Source of the DNA: Ruegeria discodermiae
GTDB taxonomy: Bacteria; Pseudomonadota; Alphaproteobacteria; Rhodobacterales; Rhodobacteraceae
DNA: 64,000 nucleotides
Direction: 5' to 3'
NCBI RefSeq assembly: GCF_030758345.1
Contig: NZ_JAVAMO010000005.1
Location: 62,001 to 126,000, forward strand
Shown here: positions 8,293 through 18,946 of the stretch, one piece after another
Layout: each line of letters opens with the position of its first letter
Position numbering within the stretch: position 1 is the first letter of the stretch
Translations under genes and position numbers: made by a program
The notes under the pieces: generated by a model
The model's database searches: none
Told to the model about the DNA's origin: nothing
The model's input: only the letters and a program-made list of their open reading frames with translations

Positions 8293-9492
8293 TCAGGCGG
8301 CGTTGCGCGCGGGGTAAGGCAGGGCTTGTTCCATATCTGCGAGGATATCCTCGACATCCTCAAGCCCGACCGACAGGCGGATCAGGCCATCACTGATACC
8401 ATGCTCGGCCCGTTCCTCGGGCGTATAGGTGGAGTGGGTCATCGACGCCGGATGCTGGATCAGGGTTTCTGCATCGCCCAGCGAGACGGCGCGCTGGATC
8501 ATGCTGAGACCGTTCATGAGGGCGATCCCACCGGTCAGGCCGGACTTAACCTCAAACGCGATCATCGCGCCGGATTGGGACATTTGCCGCAACGCGACAT
8601 CGTGCTGCGCAAAGCTCTCAAGCCCAGGGAAAGACACGGTTTCGACGGCGGGGTGAGCTTCGAGGAAATCGGCCACGACCCTGGCTGAGGCACAATGGCG
8701 GTCCATGCGGAGATTGAGCGTTTTCAACCCTCGCAGAATGAGCATCGCGTTGAAGGGCGCCATCACCGCCCCGGTCATGTCCTTCATGCCGACAAGACGG
8801 ATCTCGGCAATCTGCTCTGCGGTGCCTACGACAAGGCCAGCAACCACATCCCCGTGCCCACCGAGATATTTGGTGGCAGAATGCAGAACGATATCCGCAC
8901 CATGTTCGATCGGGCGGGTGAGATAGGGGCTGGCATAGGTATTGTCGACAACGACCTGCGCCCCGACCGAATGCGCGATCTCTGCATTGGCGGCGATATC
9001 GACAAGTCGCATATTCGGGTTGGCCGGGGTTTCGAAATAGACCACGCGGGTTTTGTCCGACACCGCCGCGCGCAGGTTTTCGGGGTCCGTCATATCGACA
9101 TGTGTGATCGTGACACCCCATTTCGCCAGACCGTGGCGCATGAAGGCAAAGGTACAGCCGTAGAGTGTCTTGTCGACGATCACCTCATCCCCGGGCGACA
9201 GCAGGGTCCACAACACGGCAGTGATCGCCCCCATGCCGCTGGAAAGGGCCAACCCGGCCTCGGCACCCTCAAGCGTGGCAATGCGACGCTCAAGAAGATC
9301 GCAGGTGGGGTTCGATATGCGGCTGTAGATATGTCCTTCGCGTTCGCCCGCGAACATCTCGCCACCGGCCTCGGCTGTTTCGAACGAAAAGGTCGAGGTC
9401 AAATGCAACGGCGGGGTCAGAGCGCCGCCATTTTCCAGCGGGTTGTAGGCATGATGGATGGCGCGGGTGGCAAAGCCGGTGGAACGGGTCAT
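8293..9492 (-). CDS. mdeA: L-methionine gamma-lyase
   Basis: A 399-residue PLP enzyme of the Cys/Met metabolism family, cleaving methionine to methanethiol, ammonia and 2-oxobutyrate. The PLP lysine is K208 in SATKYLGGHGD. TLYGCTFAF carries Tyr111 and the lyase-specific cysteine at 113 that separates methionine gamma-lyase from cystathionine lyases and synthases. YSRISNPT, VVDNTYASPY and QHPASMTHSTYTPEER are family blocks. The ATG at 9492 is chosen because AGGAGACAGCC precedes it. First gene of a two-gene unit with mdeB. In roseobacters this enzyme is a source of methanethiol; here the neighbouring E1 implies methionine used as carbon and nitrogen. Confidence 0.93.
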   Translation of the reverse strand: MTRSTGFATRAIHHAYNPLENGGALTPPLHLTSTFSFETAEAGGEMFAGEREGHIYSRISNPTCDLLERRIATLEGAEAGLALSSGMGAITAVLWTLLSPGDEVIVDKTLYGCTFAFMRHGLAKWGVTITHVDMTDPENLRAAVSDKTRVVYFETPANPNMRLVDIAANAEIAHSVGAQVVVDNTYASPYLTRPIEHGADIVLHSATKYLGGHGDVVAGLVVGTAEQIAEIRLVGMKDMTGAVMAPFNAMLILRGLKTLNLRMDRHCASARVVADFLEAHPAVETVSFPGLESFAQHDVALRQMSQSGAMIAFEVKSGLTGGIALMNGLSMIQRAVSLGDAETLIQHPASMTHSTYTPEERAEHGISDGLIRLSVGLEDVEDILADMEQALPYPARNAA

Positions 9493-9547
9493 GGCTGTCT
9501 CCTGAATCCTGTTGAAGACCAATTTACGCCCTTACGCCGAGCATTTA

Positions 9548-9582
9548 ATTGCCAATCATACCACAAGCGGTCTAATGATTAG
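9548..9582. promoter_or_regulatory. Two AT-rich inverted repeats between mdeA and mdeR, possible Lrp-type operators
   Basis: ATTGCCAAT (9548-9556) and CTAATGATTAG (9572-9582) are both perfect inverted repeats around one central base, with centres 25 bp apart. They lie in the 115-bp divergent gap, where an Lrp-family regulator would act on both genes. Binding is inferred from position and symmetry only. Confidence 0.4.
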
Positions 9583-9607
9583 CATAATCTGCCACATCGG
9601 GGATGTC

Positions 9608-10063
9608 ATGGACGACAAAGACAGACAGATCATACGCGCCCTTCAGCGGGACGGCCGCATGACCAATCAGGATCTTTCTGATGCTGTAAACCTGTCACCC
9701 TCGCCCTGCCTGCGCCGGGTCAAGAATCTGGAGGCCAAGGGGGTCATCAAGGGATACTGCGCCGACGTGGACCCTGCCGCTTATGGGATGGCCATTACCG
9801 TCTTCGTGCGCATTCGGCTGGAACGCCACAATGAAACGGATGTTCAGAATTTCGAAAAGCGGGTTCGAATGATCAATGAGGTTCTCGAATGCCATGTACT
9901 GACCGGGGCCATGGACTACCAGTTGCGGGTGCTCGTGTCGGACCTTGAGGCCTATGAGGGCTTCATCCGAAATCGCATTCATCCGATTGGAGGAATCGCC
10001 TCCATCGATACCAGTTTTGTTTACGGGACAGTCAAGAAGACAGCCGTTTTCCCAGCCGGTTGA
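9608..10063 (+). CDS. mdeR: Lrp/AsnC-family regulator, probable MdeR
   Basis: A 151-residue feast/famine regulator. Residues 1-60 are the winged helix-turn-helix (MDDKDRQIIRALQRDGRMTN... LSPSPCLRRVKNLEAKGVIKGY). The rest is the RAM ligand-binding domain, with ECHVLTGAMDYQLRVLVSDLEAYEGF and DTSFVYGTVKKTAVFP. It is transcribed away from mdeA-mdeB, and its counterpart in the P. putida mde locus activates those genes, so methionine or a product is the likely effector. ATG 9608 begins the conserved MDDKDRQ sequence; an in-frame ATG at 9575 is possible but would add unconserved residues. Confidence 0.88.
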   Translation: MDDKDRQIIRALQRDGRMTNQDLSDAVNLSPSPCLRRVKNLEAKGVIKGYCADVDPAAYGMAITVFVRIRLERHNETDVQNFEKRVRMINEVLECHVLTGAMDYQLRVLVSDLEAYEGFIRNRIHPIGGIASIDTSFVYGTVKKTAVFPAG

Positions 10064-10099
10064 TGACGCCTCACGTCTTGAGCGCCATGCCTCGCGAAT

Positions 10100-11206
10100 C
10101 TACGCCTTGGCCTCCGGCAGTTGGTTCGCAGCGTCGAGTTTCGCCCAGTCGAATGTGACGCCGATACCCGGCACATCTGGCGCAATTGCCAGATGATCTT
10201 CAACGACCAGAGGGCGCGTCGTATAGCTGTCGATGGGAAAGGAATGCACCTCGATCCAACCAGCGTTGGGGCGGGCCGAGACCAGGCTAACATGCAACTC
10301 CTGCATGCCGTGACTGCACACGGGCACACCATGCGATAGCGCGCGCTCGGCGACCTGAAGAAAGCCGGTAATGCCGCCGCAATTCGAAGCGTCGGGCTGA
10401 ATATAGCTGAGCTTGGCCTGCGCAAACGCGTAGTCGAATTCATGGATGGTATGCAGGTTCTCGCCCATGGCCAGCGGCATTCCGGTCGCGTCGGCGATTT
10501 GACCATACCCGGCGTAGTCATCCGGAATCGCCGGCTCTTCGAACCATAGCAGGTCGAACGGGGCAAACGCCTCGGCCGCCGCGATGGCCTGTGGCACCGA
10601 CATCGCATAATTCGCATCCACCATGAATGCGATATCGGGACCGATCAGGTCGCGTACAGCTTTGATGCGGTTCACGTCCTCGGCCAAGGTCGGCTGCCCG
10701 ATCTTGATCTTCACCCCGTTAAAGCCGCGATCCAGATATCCTTGTACCGACGACAGCAGCTTCGGCAGGTCGAACCCCAGGTCGATGCCGCCGCAATAGG
10801 CCTTGCAGGACCGCCCCGCCCCGCCCGCCATGCGCCAGAGCGGCTGGCCGGTCCGTTTTCCGCGCAGATCCCAGAGCGCGATATCAACGGCGGAAATCGC
10901 AAAAGAGGCGATGCCGCCGCGCGCGACGTAGTGCAGATGCCATTGCATCGCCTCATAGAGGTCTTCGATATTCTCCGCCGGCTGCCCAATCAGAAACGGT
11001 GTCAGATCGTAGTCGATCATCGCGACAATAGCATGCCCGCCCTTACCGCCGGTATAGGTATAGCCGGTCCCCTCGCTGCCATCGGCAAGACGTACCGTCA
11101 CTGTGATCAGCTCGAAAAAATGATGATCCCCGTGTTTCGCGTCGACCAGCACCTCAGCCAACGGAATGTGAAACATTCGCGTTTCGATGGCGGTGATGAC
11201 GGTCAC
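10100..11206 (-). CDS. Enolase-superfamily enzyme, mandelate racemase subgroup, substrate unknown
   Basis: A 368-residue MR/MLE protein with an N-terminal capping domain (about 1-125) and a barrel domain. Seen in the barrel are the KxK pair K166 and K168, metal ligands D197, E223 and E249, and the Asp-His dyad D272 (QPDASNCGG) with H299 (SHGMQELH). That dyad marks the mandelate racemase subgroup, which racemises or dehydrates 2-hydroxy acids and acid sugars through an enediolate. The sequence does not tell which acid. It is convergent with mdeR and stands alone, so there is no operon clue. Named precisely, it should be called an uncharacterised MR-subgroup enzyme. Confidence 0.85.
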   Translation of the reverse strand: MTVITAIETRMFHIPLAEVLVDAKHGDHHFFELITVTVRLADGSEGTGYTYTGGKGGHAIVAMIDYDLTPFLIGQPAENIEDLYEAMQWHLHYVARGGIASFAISAVDIALWDLRGKRTGQPLWRMAGGAGRSCKAYCGGIDLGFDLPKLLSSVQGYLDRGFNGVKIKIGQPTLAEDVNRIKAVRDLIGPDIAFMVDANYAMSVPQAIAAAEAFAPFDLLWFEEPAIPDDYAGYGQIADATGMPLAMGENLHTIHEFDYAFAQAKLSYIQPDASNCGGITGFLQVAERALSHGVPVCSHGMQELHVSLVSARPNAGWIEVHSFPIDSYTTRPLVVEDHLAIAPDVPGIGVTFDWAKLDAANQLPEAKA

Positions 11207-11635
11207 GATGGCAGTCTATGGATGGCATCAAGCGCTTTGAGGCCGACTTTCCCAACCGCCGGTTCCCTTCGCCCGGGCAGAGCTGAGTGCAAGAGGCGGC
11301 CAAACATCTAAATTCTTCCACTTTGGTACGACAAAATACCGTGCAAAATAACAACGTTGGACAGCCCTATGTCAACATATTCTAAAAATATGCATACATC
11401 TTCGCTCCGAACTTGAGATGTCTCAAGCCCCATCGGCCATTTTGGTCCTATCAAAAGCGAAGATTTTTCGAAGCCACGCAAATCCACGGTGCGTATGGGT
11501 CAGGGAACAAAACCCTGATGCGGCTCCAAAACGTTCCGAATTCTTGGAAATACAGCACGCAAATAGGGCTAAAACCGGCCAAATGGGTGGATTATGAGTT
11601 GCGGCGGGGGGCAAGGGCGAGGCATCTTCGGCTGC
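11207..11635. promoter_or_regulatory. Glycogen operon control region with three inverted repeats
   Basis: A 429-bp gap without a supportable gene, AT-rich at about 11325-11400. It holds three inverted repeats. CATATT-CTAAA-AATATG lies at 11376-11392. CTTGAGA-TG-TCTCAAG (16 bp, perfect arms) lies at 11412-11427. A TCAGGG/CCCTGA hairpin with a 7-nt loop lies at 11500-11518. The first two look like operator sites and the third like a leader hairpin before glgP. The MR-family gene on the other strand also starts from this region. No core promoter is called. Confidence 0.45.
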
Positions 11636-14011
11636 ATGAAAAACGATATTCTTAAACGACTGCGATATTCTCTTGGGAAAGACTCGCAGACTGCCTCCCT
11701 CCAGGACTGGCGCATGGCGCTGTCACTGGTTCTGCGCGACCGTCTTGTCGATGTATGGATCGACAGCACCCGCACAACCGAAACGAATTCCTCCAAGCGC
11801 GTGTATTACCTGTCGATGGAGTTTTTGATCGGGCGTCTGATCGAAGACATGATCTCGAACCTCGGACTCGAAGCTGAGGCCCGAGACGCCATGGAAGCGC
11901 TCGGCCAGCAATATGATACGATCGTTCATGACGAGCCCGATGCGGCGCTCGGCAATGGCGGGCTTGGTCGTCTGGCGGCCTGTTTCATGGATTCTCTGGC
12001 GACGCTGGGTATCCCGGCCTTTGGCTATGGCATCCGCTATGAGCATGGCCTGTTTGAGCAGAGCTTTGTCGAAGGCGAGCAGGCCGAACAGCCCGAGACA
12101 TGGTTGTCCCAACGCCACGCCTGGGAATTCGAGCGCCCCGAAGTGCATCATTCCATCGGCTTCGGTGGCCATGTCAGCCACAGCGATGGGCGCGCCACCT
12201 GGCATCCCGACAGCGGTGTGGTCGCGACTGCGTTCGACACGCCTGTTGTTGGCTGGAAGGGTGAATGGGGCAACACATTGCGGCTTTGGTCCGCAAAACC
12301 GATCACCCCTTTCGATCTGGACAGCTTCAACCGGGGCGACTACCTCGCCGCCAGCCGGTCGGAGGCATTGGCGCGCACAATTTCGCGGGTGCTTTATCCC
12401 GATGATACGACAGAGAATGGTAAGGAGCTGCGGCTGAAGCAGGAATACTTCTTTACTGCGGCGTCGATCATGGATCTGTTGCGGCGCCATATGGACGAGC
12501 AATACGACATTCGCGCCCTGCCCGACCATGTTGCCATCCAGCTCAATGATACCCATCCCGCCATTGCCGGGCCGGAGCTCGTGCGGCTATTAGTGGACGA
12601 ACACGGGGTGCCGTTGCCCGAAGCGATCGCACTGGCGCGCCGCTGCCTTGCCTACACAAATCATACGCTGCTGCCCGAGGCACTGGAACGCTGGCCTGAG
12701 TCACTGTTCGCGCGCGTTCTACCTAGACATCTGGAGATCATCCGTGTCATCGAAGAGGCGCAGCAGACCGAATTCCCCGGCAGTCCCTGCATATTGGAGC
12801 ATGGCGAAATACGCATGGGAGAGTTGGCCTTTGTCATGGCGCATAAGGTTAATGGCGTCTCGGCCTTGCATACAGAGCTGGTCAAGGAAACGGTGTTTGC
12901 CGACCTGCACCGCATCCACCCCAAGCGCATCGTGAACCAGACCAACGGCATCACGCCGCGTCGGTGGCTGCATGGCTGCAACCCGGCGCTGCGCGGCTTG
13001 ATCAATGACCAGCTTGGCGAGGCCTGGGTTAGCGATCTGGAACAGCTTACGGCGCTAAAGGCCAAGCGCACGGATTCAGAGTTCATTGCGGCATTCCAGC
13101 AGGCTAAGCGCAGCAACAAGGTGGCGCTGTCCAACTGGATTGGCGAGACCTGCGGCGTCGCGCTGGACCCCGACGCGATGTTCGACGTGCAAATCAAGCG
13201 TATTCACGAATACAAACGGCAGCTGATGAACCTGCTGGAAACGGTCGCGCTTTGGAACGAGATGCGCGACGATCCCGACAGGGACTGGACGCCGCGCGTG
13301 AAGATCTTTGGCGGCAAGGCGGCACCGGGCTATGTCCTGGCCAAACAGATCATCCATCTGATCAACGATGTCGCCCGCGTGGTGAACGCCGACCCAGCCA
13401 CGAAGGGTCGGCTCAAGATCGTATTTCCGCCGAATTACAACGTTACGATGGCGGAACGTCTGATCCCCGCCGCCGATCTGTCAGAGCAAATCTCGACAGC
13501 CGGCAAAGAGGCGTCGGGCACGGGCAATATGAAATTTGCCCTGAACGGCGCTCTGACCATCGGCACACTGGACGGCGCAAATGTCGAGATCCGCGATCAT
13601 GTCGGCAGCGAGAACTTCTTTCTCTTCGGACTGACCGCCAGCGAGGTGGTGGATCGCCGCCGTCAGCACGGATTCTCACGCAACGCGATCGAGGCCAGCC
13701 CACGCCTGCAACGGGTGCTGGGACAGATATTCGAGGGCCTCTTCTCGCCCGAAGACCCCTATCGCTATCATGGCCTGATCGGGATGCTGTATGATCATGA
13801 CCATTTCCTGGTGACCTGTGATTTCGACAGCTATTACGACACCCAGCGCCGCGCCGATATCGTTTTTCAGAACCCGCAGAACTGGGCGTCGATGGCGCTG
13901 ATGAACACCGCCAGCATGGGGTGGTTCTCGTCGGATCGGACGATCCGGGGATATGCCAGGGACATCTGGCAGGCGGACGCACCAAGCTCGGCGCTGGAGC
14001 GTTCCGCATGA
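11636..14011 (+). CDS. glgP: Glycogen phosphorylase
   Basis: A 791-residue PLP-dependent GT35 phosphorylase that releases glucose 1-phosphate from glycogen ends. Conserved blocks: [21 protein letters not shown] near residue 50, [22 protein letters not shown] near 105, [18 protein letters not shown] near 300, and [25 protein letters not shown] with the PLP lysine at about 633. Start choice is uncertain. ATG 11636 begins the family-like [15 protein letters not shown]; an in-frame ATG at 11594 has a GGGTGG before it but adds a Gly-rich 14-residue stretch unlike the family. First gene of the glycogen operon, overlapping glgB by four bases. Confidence 0.96.
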   Translation: MKNDILKRLRYSLGKDSQTASLQDWRMALSLVLRDRLVDVWIDSTRTTETNSSKRVYYLSMEFLIGRLIEDMISNLGLEAEARDAMEALGQQYDTIVHDEPDAALGNGGLGRLAACFMDSLATLGIPAFGYGIRYEHGLFEQSFVEGEQAEQPETWLSQRHAWEFERPEVHHSIGFGGHVSHSDGRATWHPDSGVVATAFDTPVVGWKGEWGNTLRLWSAKPITPFDLDSFNRGDYLAASRSEALARTISRVLYPDDTTENGKELRLKQEYFFTAASIMDLLRRHMDEQYDIRALPDHVAIQLNDTHPAIAGPELVRLLVDEHGVPLPEAIALARRCLAYTNHTLLPEALERWPESLFARVLPRHLEIIRVIEEAQQTEFPGSPCILEHGEIRMGELAFVMAHKVNGVSALHTELVKETVFADLHRIHPKRIVNQTNGITPRRWLHGCNPALRGLINDQLGEAWVSDLEQLTALKAKRTDSEFIAAFQQAKRSNKVALSNWIGETCGVALDPDAMFDVQIKRIHEYKRQLMNLLETVALWNEMRDDPDRDWTPRVKIFGGKAAPGYVLAKQIIHLINDVARVVNADPATKGRLKIVFPPNYNVTMAERLIPAADLSEQISTAGKEASGTGNMKFALNGALTIGTLDGANVEIRDHVGSENFFLFGLTASEVVDRRRQHGFSRNAIEASPRLQRVLGQIFEGLFSPEDPYRYHGLIGMLYDHDHFLVTCDFDSYYDTQRRADIVFQNPQNWASMALMNTASMGWFSSDRTIRGYARDIWQADAPSSALERSA

Positions 14012-16224
14012 ACATTGCGGCAGAGCTTGTCGACCCGGCCGACGCAACCGCGCTGGTGGCGGGGCAACATGGTGACCCGTTTGCCGTGCTCGGATTGCAC
14101 CGGCAGGATAACAGGCTGGTTCTACGCGCGTTGCGGCCAGAAGCGGACGGGGTCGATGTTCTGGATGCAAAGACGGGCCGTAAGCTCTGCACTCTTGACC
14201 CGGTGGCGGAGGGTCTGTTTGCCGCGGTGATCCCGCGCCGCAAGAACCGCTTTGCGTACAAGCTGCGCCTGAGCCGGGGCAGCGACGTTTGGGAAGAATA
14301 TGACGCCTATGGCTTTGGACCCAGGCTGGGCGATCTTGATGAACACCTGCTGGGTGAAGGCACTCATGGCGAACTCTGGCGCGCGCTTGGTGCCCATGTC
14401 GGAACCCATGAAGGGGTCGAGGGCACGCATTTTGCGGTCTGGGCGCCCAACGCGGCGCGGGTGTCTGTTGTCGGCGATTTCAACGGCTGGGACGGGCGGC
14501 GCCATGTAATGCGGCGGCGCGGAGCGACCGGAACACACGAGATTTTCCTGCCAGGCATCACCGACGGGATGAACTACAAATACGAAGTTCTCAGTGGCGA
14601 TCACGGCTTGCTGCCCCTTAAGGCGGACCCGGTTGGATTTGGCGCCGAGCATCCGCCAAAAACCGCCTCGGTCGTGCGGGATCTGCGCGGTTATGACTGG
14701 TCCGATGCAGGCTGGATGCAGGCACGCGGCGCGAAGCAGAAGATCGACCAGCCAATCTCGATCTACGAGGTGCATCTGGAAAGCTGGCGTCGCGTTCCCG
14801 AAGAGGGCAACCGCTCGCTCACCTATCAGGAACATGCCCAACAACTGGTTGGGTATGCAAGCGACATGGGCTTTACCCATATCGAATTGACGCCAGTTTC
14901 CGAATATCCCTTCGGCGGGTCCTGGGGCTATCAGCCGGTGGGGCTCTTTGCCCCGACCTCGCGGTTTGGCACGCCTGATGAATTTCGCGCCTTCGTCGAT
15001 GCCTGCCACAACGCGGGACTGGGGCTGATCATCGACTGGGTGCCGGGTCATTTCCCAACTGATGAACATGGCTTGGCCCGCTTCGATGGTACCGCGCTTT
15101 ATGAACATGCCGACCCCAAGGAAGGTTATCACCCGGACTGGAACACGCTGGTCTACAATTATGGGCGCAGCGAGGTGCAGAACTTTCTGATCGCCAATGC
15201 GCGGTTCTGGTTCGAGGAATATCATATCGACGGATTGCGGGTGGATGCGGTGGCCTCGATGCTCTATCGCGACTATTCCCGCAAAGAGGGCGAATGGGTT
15301 CCAAACCAGCATGGCGGGCGCGAGAACCTCGAAGCGATTGCCTTCATGCAGCGTATGAACGAGGTGGTCTACGGGGCTGATGACAGCATCCTGACTGCTG
15401 CCGAGGAATCCACCGCCTTTCCGGGGGTCAGCGCACCTACGGATAGCGGCGGACTTGGCTTTGGCTTCAAATGGAACATGGGGTGGATGAACGACACCCT
15501 GCGCTACATGTCCGAGGATCCGATCAACCGGAAATATCACCACGACAAGATGACCTTTGGACTGCATTACGCGTTCTCGGAAAACTTCATCCTGCCGCTC
15601 AGCCATGATGAGGTCGTGCATGGCAAAGGCTCGCTTCTGGGCCGGATGCCCGGGGATGACTGGCAACGCTTTGCCAATCTGCGCGCCTATTTCGGCTTCA
15701 TGTGGGGGCATCCGGGCAAGAAGCTACTGTTCATGGGCGGCGAGTTTGCCCAGGCGCAGGAATGGAACAACGAGACAAGCCTTGATTGGCACCTGCTTGA
15801 TCAAGAGCCCCATCGCTGCATGCAGGCTCTGGTGTGCGATCTGAACCACTTTTATGCCAAAACCCCGGCACTTTATCAGCGCGACAGCGATCCCGAAGGG
15901 TTCCAATGGGTCGATGGCGGCAATCAGGCGGATTCGATCCTGTCCTGGCTGCGTTTCGGCAAGGAGGGCGTTCGCCCGGTGCTTGTGGTGGCCAATTTTA
16001 CCCCCGTCCCGCGCGAGGGTTTCCGTCTGGGCGTACCGCATGCGGGCCACTGGGAGGAGCGCCTGAACTCTGACGCTGCAATCTATGGCGGCAGCGATAT
16101 CGGCAACCCGGGCGGCAGGTCCGCGCAGGACATTGGAGCACATGGGTTCTCACATTCCATCGAGATCACCGTGCCGCCACTGGCCACGGTATTTTTTGAA
16201 TTGGCGGAGAACCGGCACGCCTGA
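14008..16224 (+). CDS. glgB: 1,4-alpha-glucan branching enzyme
   Basis: A 738-residue GH13 enzyme that makes alpha-1,6 branches in glycogen. It has an N-terminal extension, a CBM48 domain (about 125-220, [25 protein letters not shown]) and the catalytic barrel. Catalytic regions: [25 protein letters not shown] (nucleophile Asp), [14 protein letters not shown] (acid/base Glu) and [25 protein letters not shown] 14008 overlaps the glgP stop as ATGA and begins the family-like [29 protein letters not shown], so translational coupling is likely. Confidence 0.97.
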   Translation: MNIAAELVDPADATALVAGQHGDPFAVLGLHRQDNRLVLRALRPEADGVDVLDAKTGRKLCTLDPVAEGLFAAVIPRRKNRFAYKLRLSRGSDVWEEYDAYGFGPRLGDLDEHLLGEGTHGELWRALGAHVGTHEGVEGTHFAVWAPNAARVSVVGDFNGWDGRRHVMRRRGATGTHEIFLPGITDGMNYKYEVLSGDHGLLPLKADPVGFGAEHPPKTASVVRDLRGYDWSDAGWMQARGAKQKIDQPISIYEVHLESWRRVPEEGNRSLTYQEHAQQLVGYASDMGFTHIELTPVSEYPFGGSWGYQPVGLFAPTSRFGTPDEFRAFVDACHNAGLGLIIDWVPGHFPTDEHGLARFDGTALYEHADPKEGYHPDWNTLVYNYGRSEVQNFLIANARFWFEEYHIDGLRVDAVASMLYRDYSRKEGEWVPNQHGGRENLEAIAFMQRMNEVVYGADDSILTAAEESTAFPGVSAPTDSGGLGFGFKWNMGWMNDTLRYMSEDPINRKYHHDKMTFGLHYAFSENFILPLSHDEVVHGKGSLLGRMPGDDWQRFANLRAYFGFMWGHPGKKLLFMGGEFAQAQEWNNETSLDWHLLDQEPHRCMQALVCDLNHFYAKTPALYQRDSDPEGFQWVDGGNQADSILSWLRFGKEGVRPVLVVANFTPVPREGFRLGVPHAGHWEERLNSDAAIYGGSDIGNPGGRSAQDIGAHGFSHSIEITVPPLATVFFELAENRHA

Positions 16225-16248
16225 ACCACAAGCCGGAGGGAGGCGATC

Positions 16249-17508
16249 ATGAAAGAAGACAGACTCGCATTGGCGCGACAGACCATGGCCTTTGTCCTGG
16301 CCGGGGGGCGTGGCAGTCGCCTCAAGGAGATGACAGATATTCGCGCCAAACCGGCCGTCTATTTCGGCGGCAAGACACGGATCATCGATTTTGCCCTGTC
16401 AAACGCCGTCAATTCCGGCATCCGCCGCATCGGTGTGGCGACGCAATACAAAGCGCACAGCCTGATCCGCCATATCCAGCGCGGGTGGAGCTTTTTTCGC
16501 GCTGAACGCAACGAAAGCCTGGATATCCTGCCGGCGTCGCAGCAGTTGGACGAAAACAACTGGTACAAGGGAACCGCCGATGCGGTGACCCAGAACATCA
16601 AGATCATCGAAGGTTATGGTCCAAAATACGTCCTGATCCTGGCGGGCGACCATATCTATAAGCAAGACTATTCGCTGATGATCGAGCAGCATGTGCGCTC
16701 AGGCGCGAAAGTGACCGTGGGCTGCATTGCCGTTCCGCGCGACGAAGCCAAAGGGTTCGGCGTGATGGCTGTGGACGAAAACGACAAGATTCTGGACTTC
16801 GTCGAAAAACCCGCCGAACCGCCGACCATGCCTGGCGACCCGACCAAATCGCTTGCCAGTATGGGGATCTATGTTTTTGAGGCCGAGTATCTCTATGAGG
16901 TTCTGAAAAAGGACGCCAAAAACCCGGCCTCAAGCAATGATTTCGGTAGCGACATCATCCCTGAAATTGTTGCGTCAGGCGGTGCGCAGGCCCATCCGTT
17001 CAGCCGCTCTTGTGTGATGTCGGGACTAGAGACCGAGCCCTATTGGCGCGATGTCGGCACGATCGATGCTTACTGGCAGGCCAATATCGACCTGACCGAT
17101 TTCAAGCCCGAGCTGGACATCTATGCCACCGACTGGCCGATCTGGACCTATTCGGAACTGACCCCACCGGCAAAGTTCATCCACAACGAAGAAGGGCGAC
17201 GGGGACAGGCTGTGTCTTCGATGGTGTCGGGTGGCTGCATCGTCTCAGGTTCGACGCTCTATCGGTGCCTTTTGTTCACGGGTGTCAGAACCCACTCCTA
17301 TTCACAGCTTGAAGGTGTCGTGGCGCTTCCTTATGCCGAGGTCGGGCGCCGCGCCTATTTGAAGAACGTCGTGATCGACCGTGGAGTGAAAATACCCCCC
17401 GGCTTGATTGTTGGCGAGGACGCAAAAAGCGATGCAAAGCGGTTTCGGCGCTCGGATAACGGGATATGTCTGATCACGCAGGACATGATCGACAAGCTGG
17501 AAGGGTGA
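16249..17508 (+). CDS. glgC: Glucose-1-phosphate adenylyltransferase
   Basis: A 419-residue ADP-glucose pyrophosphorylase, the committed and regulated step of glycogen synthesis. The N-terminal nucleotidyltransferase domain has [29 protein letters not shown] (about 9-40) and the [12 protein letters not shown] and [13 protein letters not shown] motifs. The C-terminal part is the left-handed beta-helix domain ([33 protein letters not shown]). A GGAGGGAGGCGATC ribosome binding site precedes ATG 16249. Allosteric control by glycolytic intermediates is a family property and is not shown here. Confidence 0.97.
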   Translation: MKEDRLALARQTMAFVLAGGRGSRLKEMTDIRAKPAVYFGGKTRIIDFALSNAVNSGIRRIGVATQYKAHSLIRHIQRGWSFFRAERNESLDILPASQQLDENNWYKGTADAVTQNIKIIEGYGPKYVLILAGDHIYKQDYSLMIEQHVRSGAKVTVGCIAVPRDEAKGFGVMAVDENDKILDFVEKPAEPPTMPGDPTKSLASMGIYVFEAEYLYEVLKKDAKNPASSNDFGSDIIPEIVASGGAQAHPFSRSCVMSGLETEPYWRDVGTIDAYWQANIDLTDFKPELDIYATDWPIWTYSELTPPAKFIHNEEGRRGQAVSSMVSGGCIVSGSTLYRCLLFTGVRTHSYSQLEGVVALPYAEVGRRAYLKNVVIDRGVKIPPGLIVGEDAKSDAKRFRRSDNGICLITQDMIDKLEG

Positions 17509-17509
17509 C

Positions 17510-18946
17510 ATGCAAGTCTTGATGGTCGCATCCGAATGCGCGCCTTTTGCCAAAACCGGCGGGCTGGCAGATGTTGTGGGCGCGCTGCCCGCCGCACTCG
17601 CACCCCTTGGCGTCGAAGCGCAGGTTCTGATGCCCGCTTACCCGGCCCTGTTCCCGCTGCTGCCTCAGGGCGAAGAGGTGGCAAGATTTGACGACCTGCC
17701 GGGCGGCACCGGGCGTCTGATCCGGGTCACCTCCGAAGGTGTGCCGTTGCTGCTGCTTGATGCACCGCAGCTCTTCGACCGGCCCGGTGGGCTTTATGTC
17801 GATGAAAGCGGACAGGACTGGCCAGATAACGATCTGCGCTTTGGCGCGCTATCACAGGCGGCAGCCCGGATCTGCATGAGGGCCATCGACGGATACCGGC
17901 CCGACATCCTGCACGCACATGACTGGCAGGCCGCTCTTGCGCCGGTCTATCTGAAAATGGAAGGCCGCCCAGAGCCTCGCACGGTCCTCACCATCCACAA
18001 TATCGCATTTCAGGGCCGCTACGGCCCGCAGGCACTTGGCCTATTGGGCCTCAAAGGCGACTGGTTCCATCCCGAAGCGCTCGAGTATCACGGCGATCTG
18101 AGCTTTCTCAAGGGCGGGCTGATGTTCGCCGACCGCATCACCACCGTTAGCCCGAGCTATGCACGCGAAATCCTGACACCGGAATTCGGCATGGGTCTCG
18201 ACGGTGTGCTGCGCGTCCGCAAAGACGTGCTGAGCGGATTACTCAACGGTATCGACCTGAACAGCTGGAACCCCGCTGACGACAACAAGATCACCCGCCC
18301 CTACAACGCCCGCAGCCTGAAGCGCAAATCGGAAAACCGGGCGACTATCTGCGACCGGATGGAGCTTGCCCCTGACGCGAGCGGCCCCTTGTTCTGCGTG
18401 ATCAGCCGGTTGACCCAGCAAAAGGGCCTGGACGCCCTGCTGAGCGCTGTGCCGCATCTGGTCGCGTGCGGTGCGCAGCTTGCCGTGCTGGGATCTGGAG
18501 AGCCCGAGTTGGAAGCCGGGTTCAGACAAGCGGTTCAAGACCATTCTGGCAGTGTCGGCGCGTTCATCGGGTATGATGAGCCCCTATCGCATCTGCTGCA
18601 GGCGGGTAGCGATGCGATCCTGATCCCCTCGCGGTTCGAACCCTGCGGGCTGACCCAGCTATACGGCCTGCGCTATGGCACCTTGCCAGTCGTCGCACGC
18701 ACCGGCGGACTTGCCGACACCGTGATCGACGCCAATGTCGCAGCCATCGCGGCCAAGGCAGCAACCGGGTTCGTCTTTGACAATGTCAGCGCCGAAGGGC
18801 TGGCGCAGGTGATCGATCGGGTGGTTGATACCCATGCCGATCCCCATCTCTGGCAAAACATGCAGCGCGCCGCGATGCGCCATCCGGTCGGTTGGGACGA
18901 TAGTGCCAAAGGCTATGCCGACCTCTATTCCGCGTTGGTCGCATGA
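17510..18946 (+). CDS. glgA: Glycogen synthase (ADP-glucose)
   Basis: A 478-residue GT5 enzyme that elongates alpha-1,4-glucan from ADP-glucose. The ADP-glucose loop KTGGLADVVGALPAALAPLG is at residues about 15-34. HAHDWQAALAPVYLK and LTIHNIAFQGRYGP follow. The C-terminal Rossmann half has FCVISRLTQQKGLDALL and the SRFEPCGLTQLYGLRYGTLPVVARTGGLADTV signature. Start one base after the glgC stop; its own end overlaps glgX by four bases. Confidence 0.97.
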   Translation: MQVLMVASECAPFAKTGGLADVVGALPAALAPLGVEAQVLMPAYPALFPLLPQGEEVARFDDLPGGTGRLIRVTSEGVPLLLLDAPQLFDRPGGLYVDESGQDWPDNDLRFGALSQAAARICMRAIDGYRPDILHAHDWQAALAPVYLKMEGRPEPRTVLTIHNIAFQGRYGPQALGLLGLKGDWFHPEALEYHGDLSFLKGGLMFADRITTVSPSYAREILTPEFGMGLDGVLRVRKDVLSGLLNGIDLNSWNPADDNKITRPYNARSLKRKSENRATICDRMELAPDASGPLFCVISRLTQQKGLDALLSAVPHLVACGAQLAVLGSGEPELEAGFRQAVQDHSGSVGAFIGYDEPLSHLLQAGSDAILIPSRFEPCGLTQLYGLRYGTLPVVARTGGLADTVIDANVAAIAAKAATGFVFDNVSAEGLAQVIDRVVDTHADPHLWQNMQRAAMRHPVGWDDSAKGYADLYSALVA

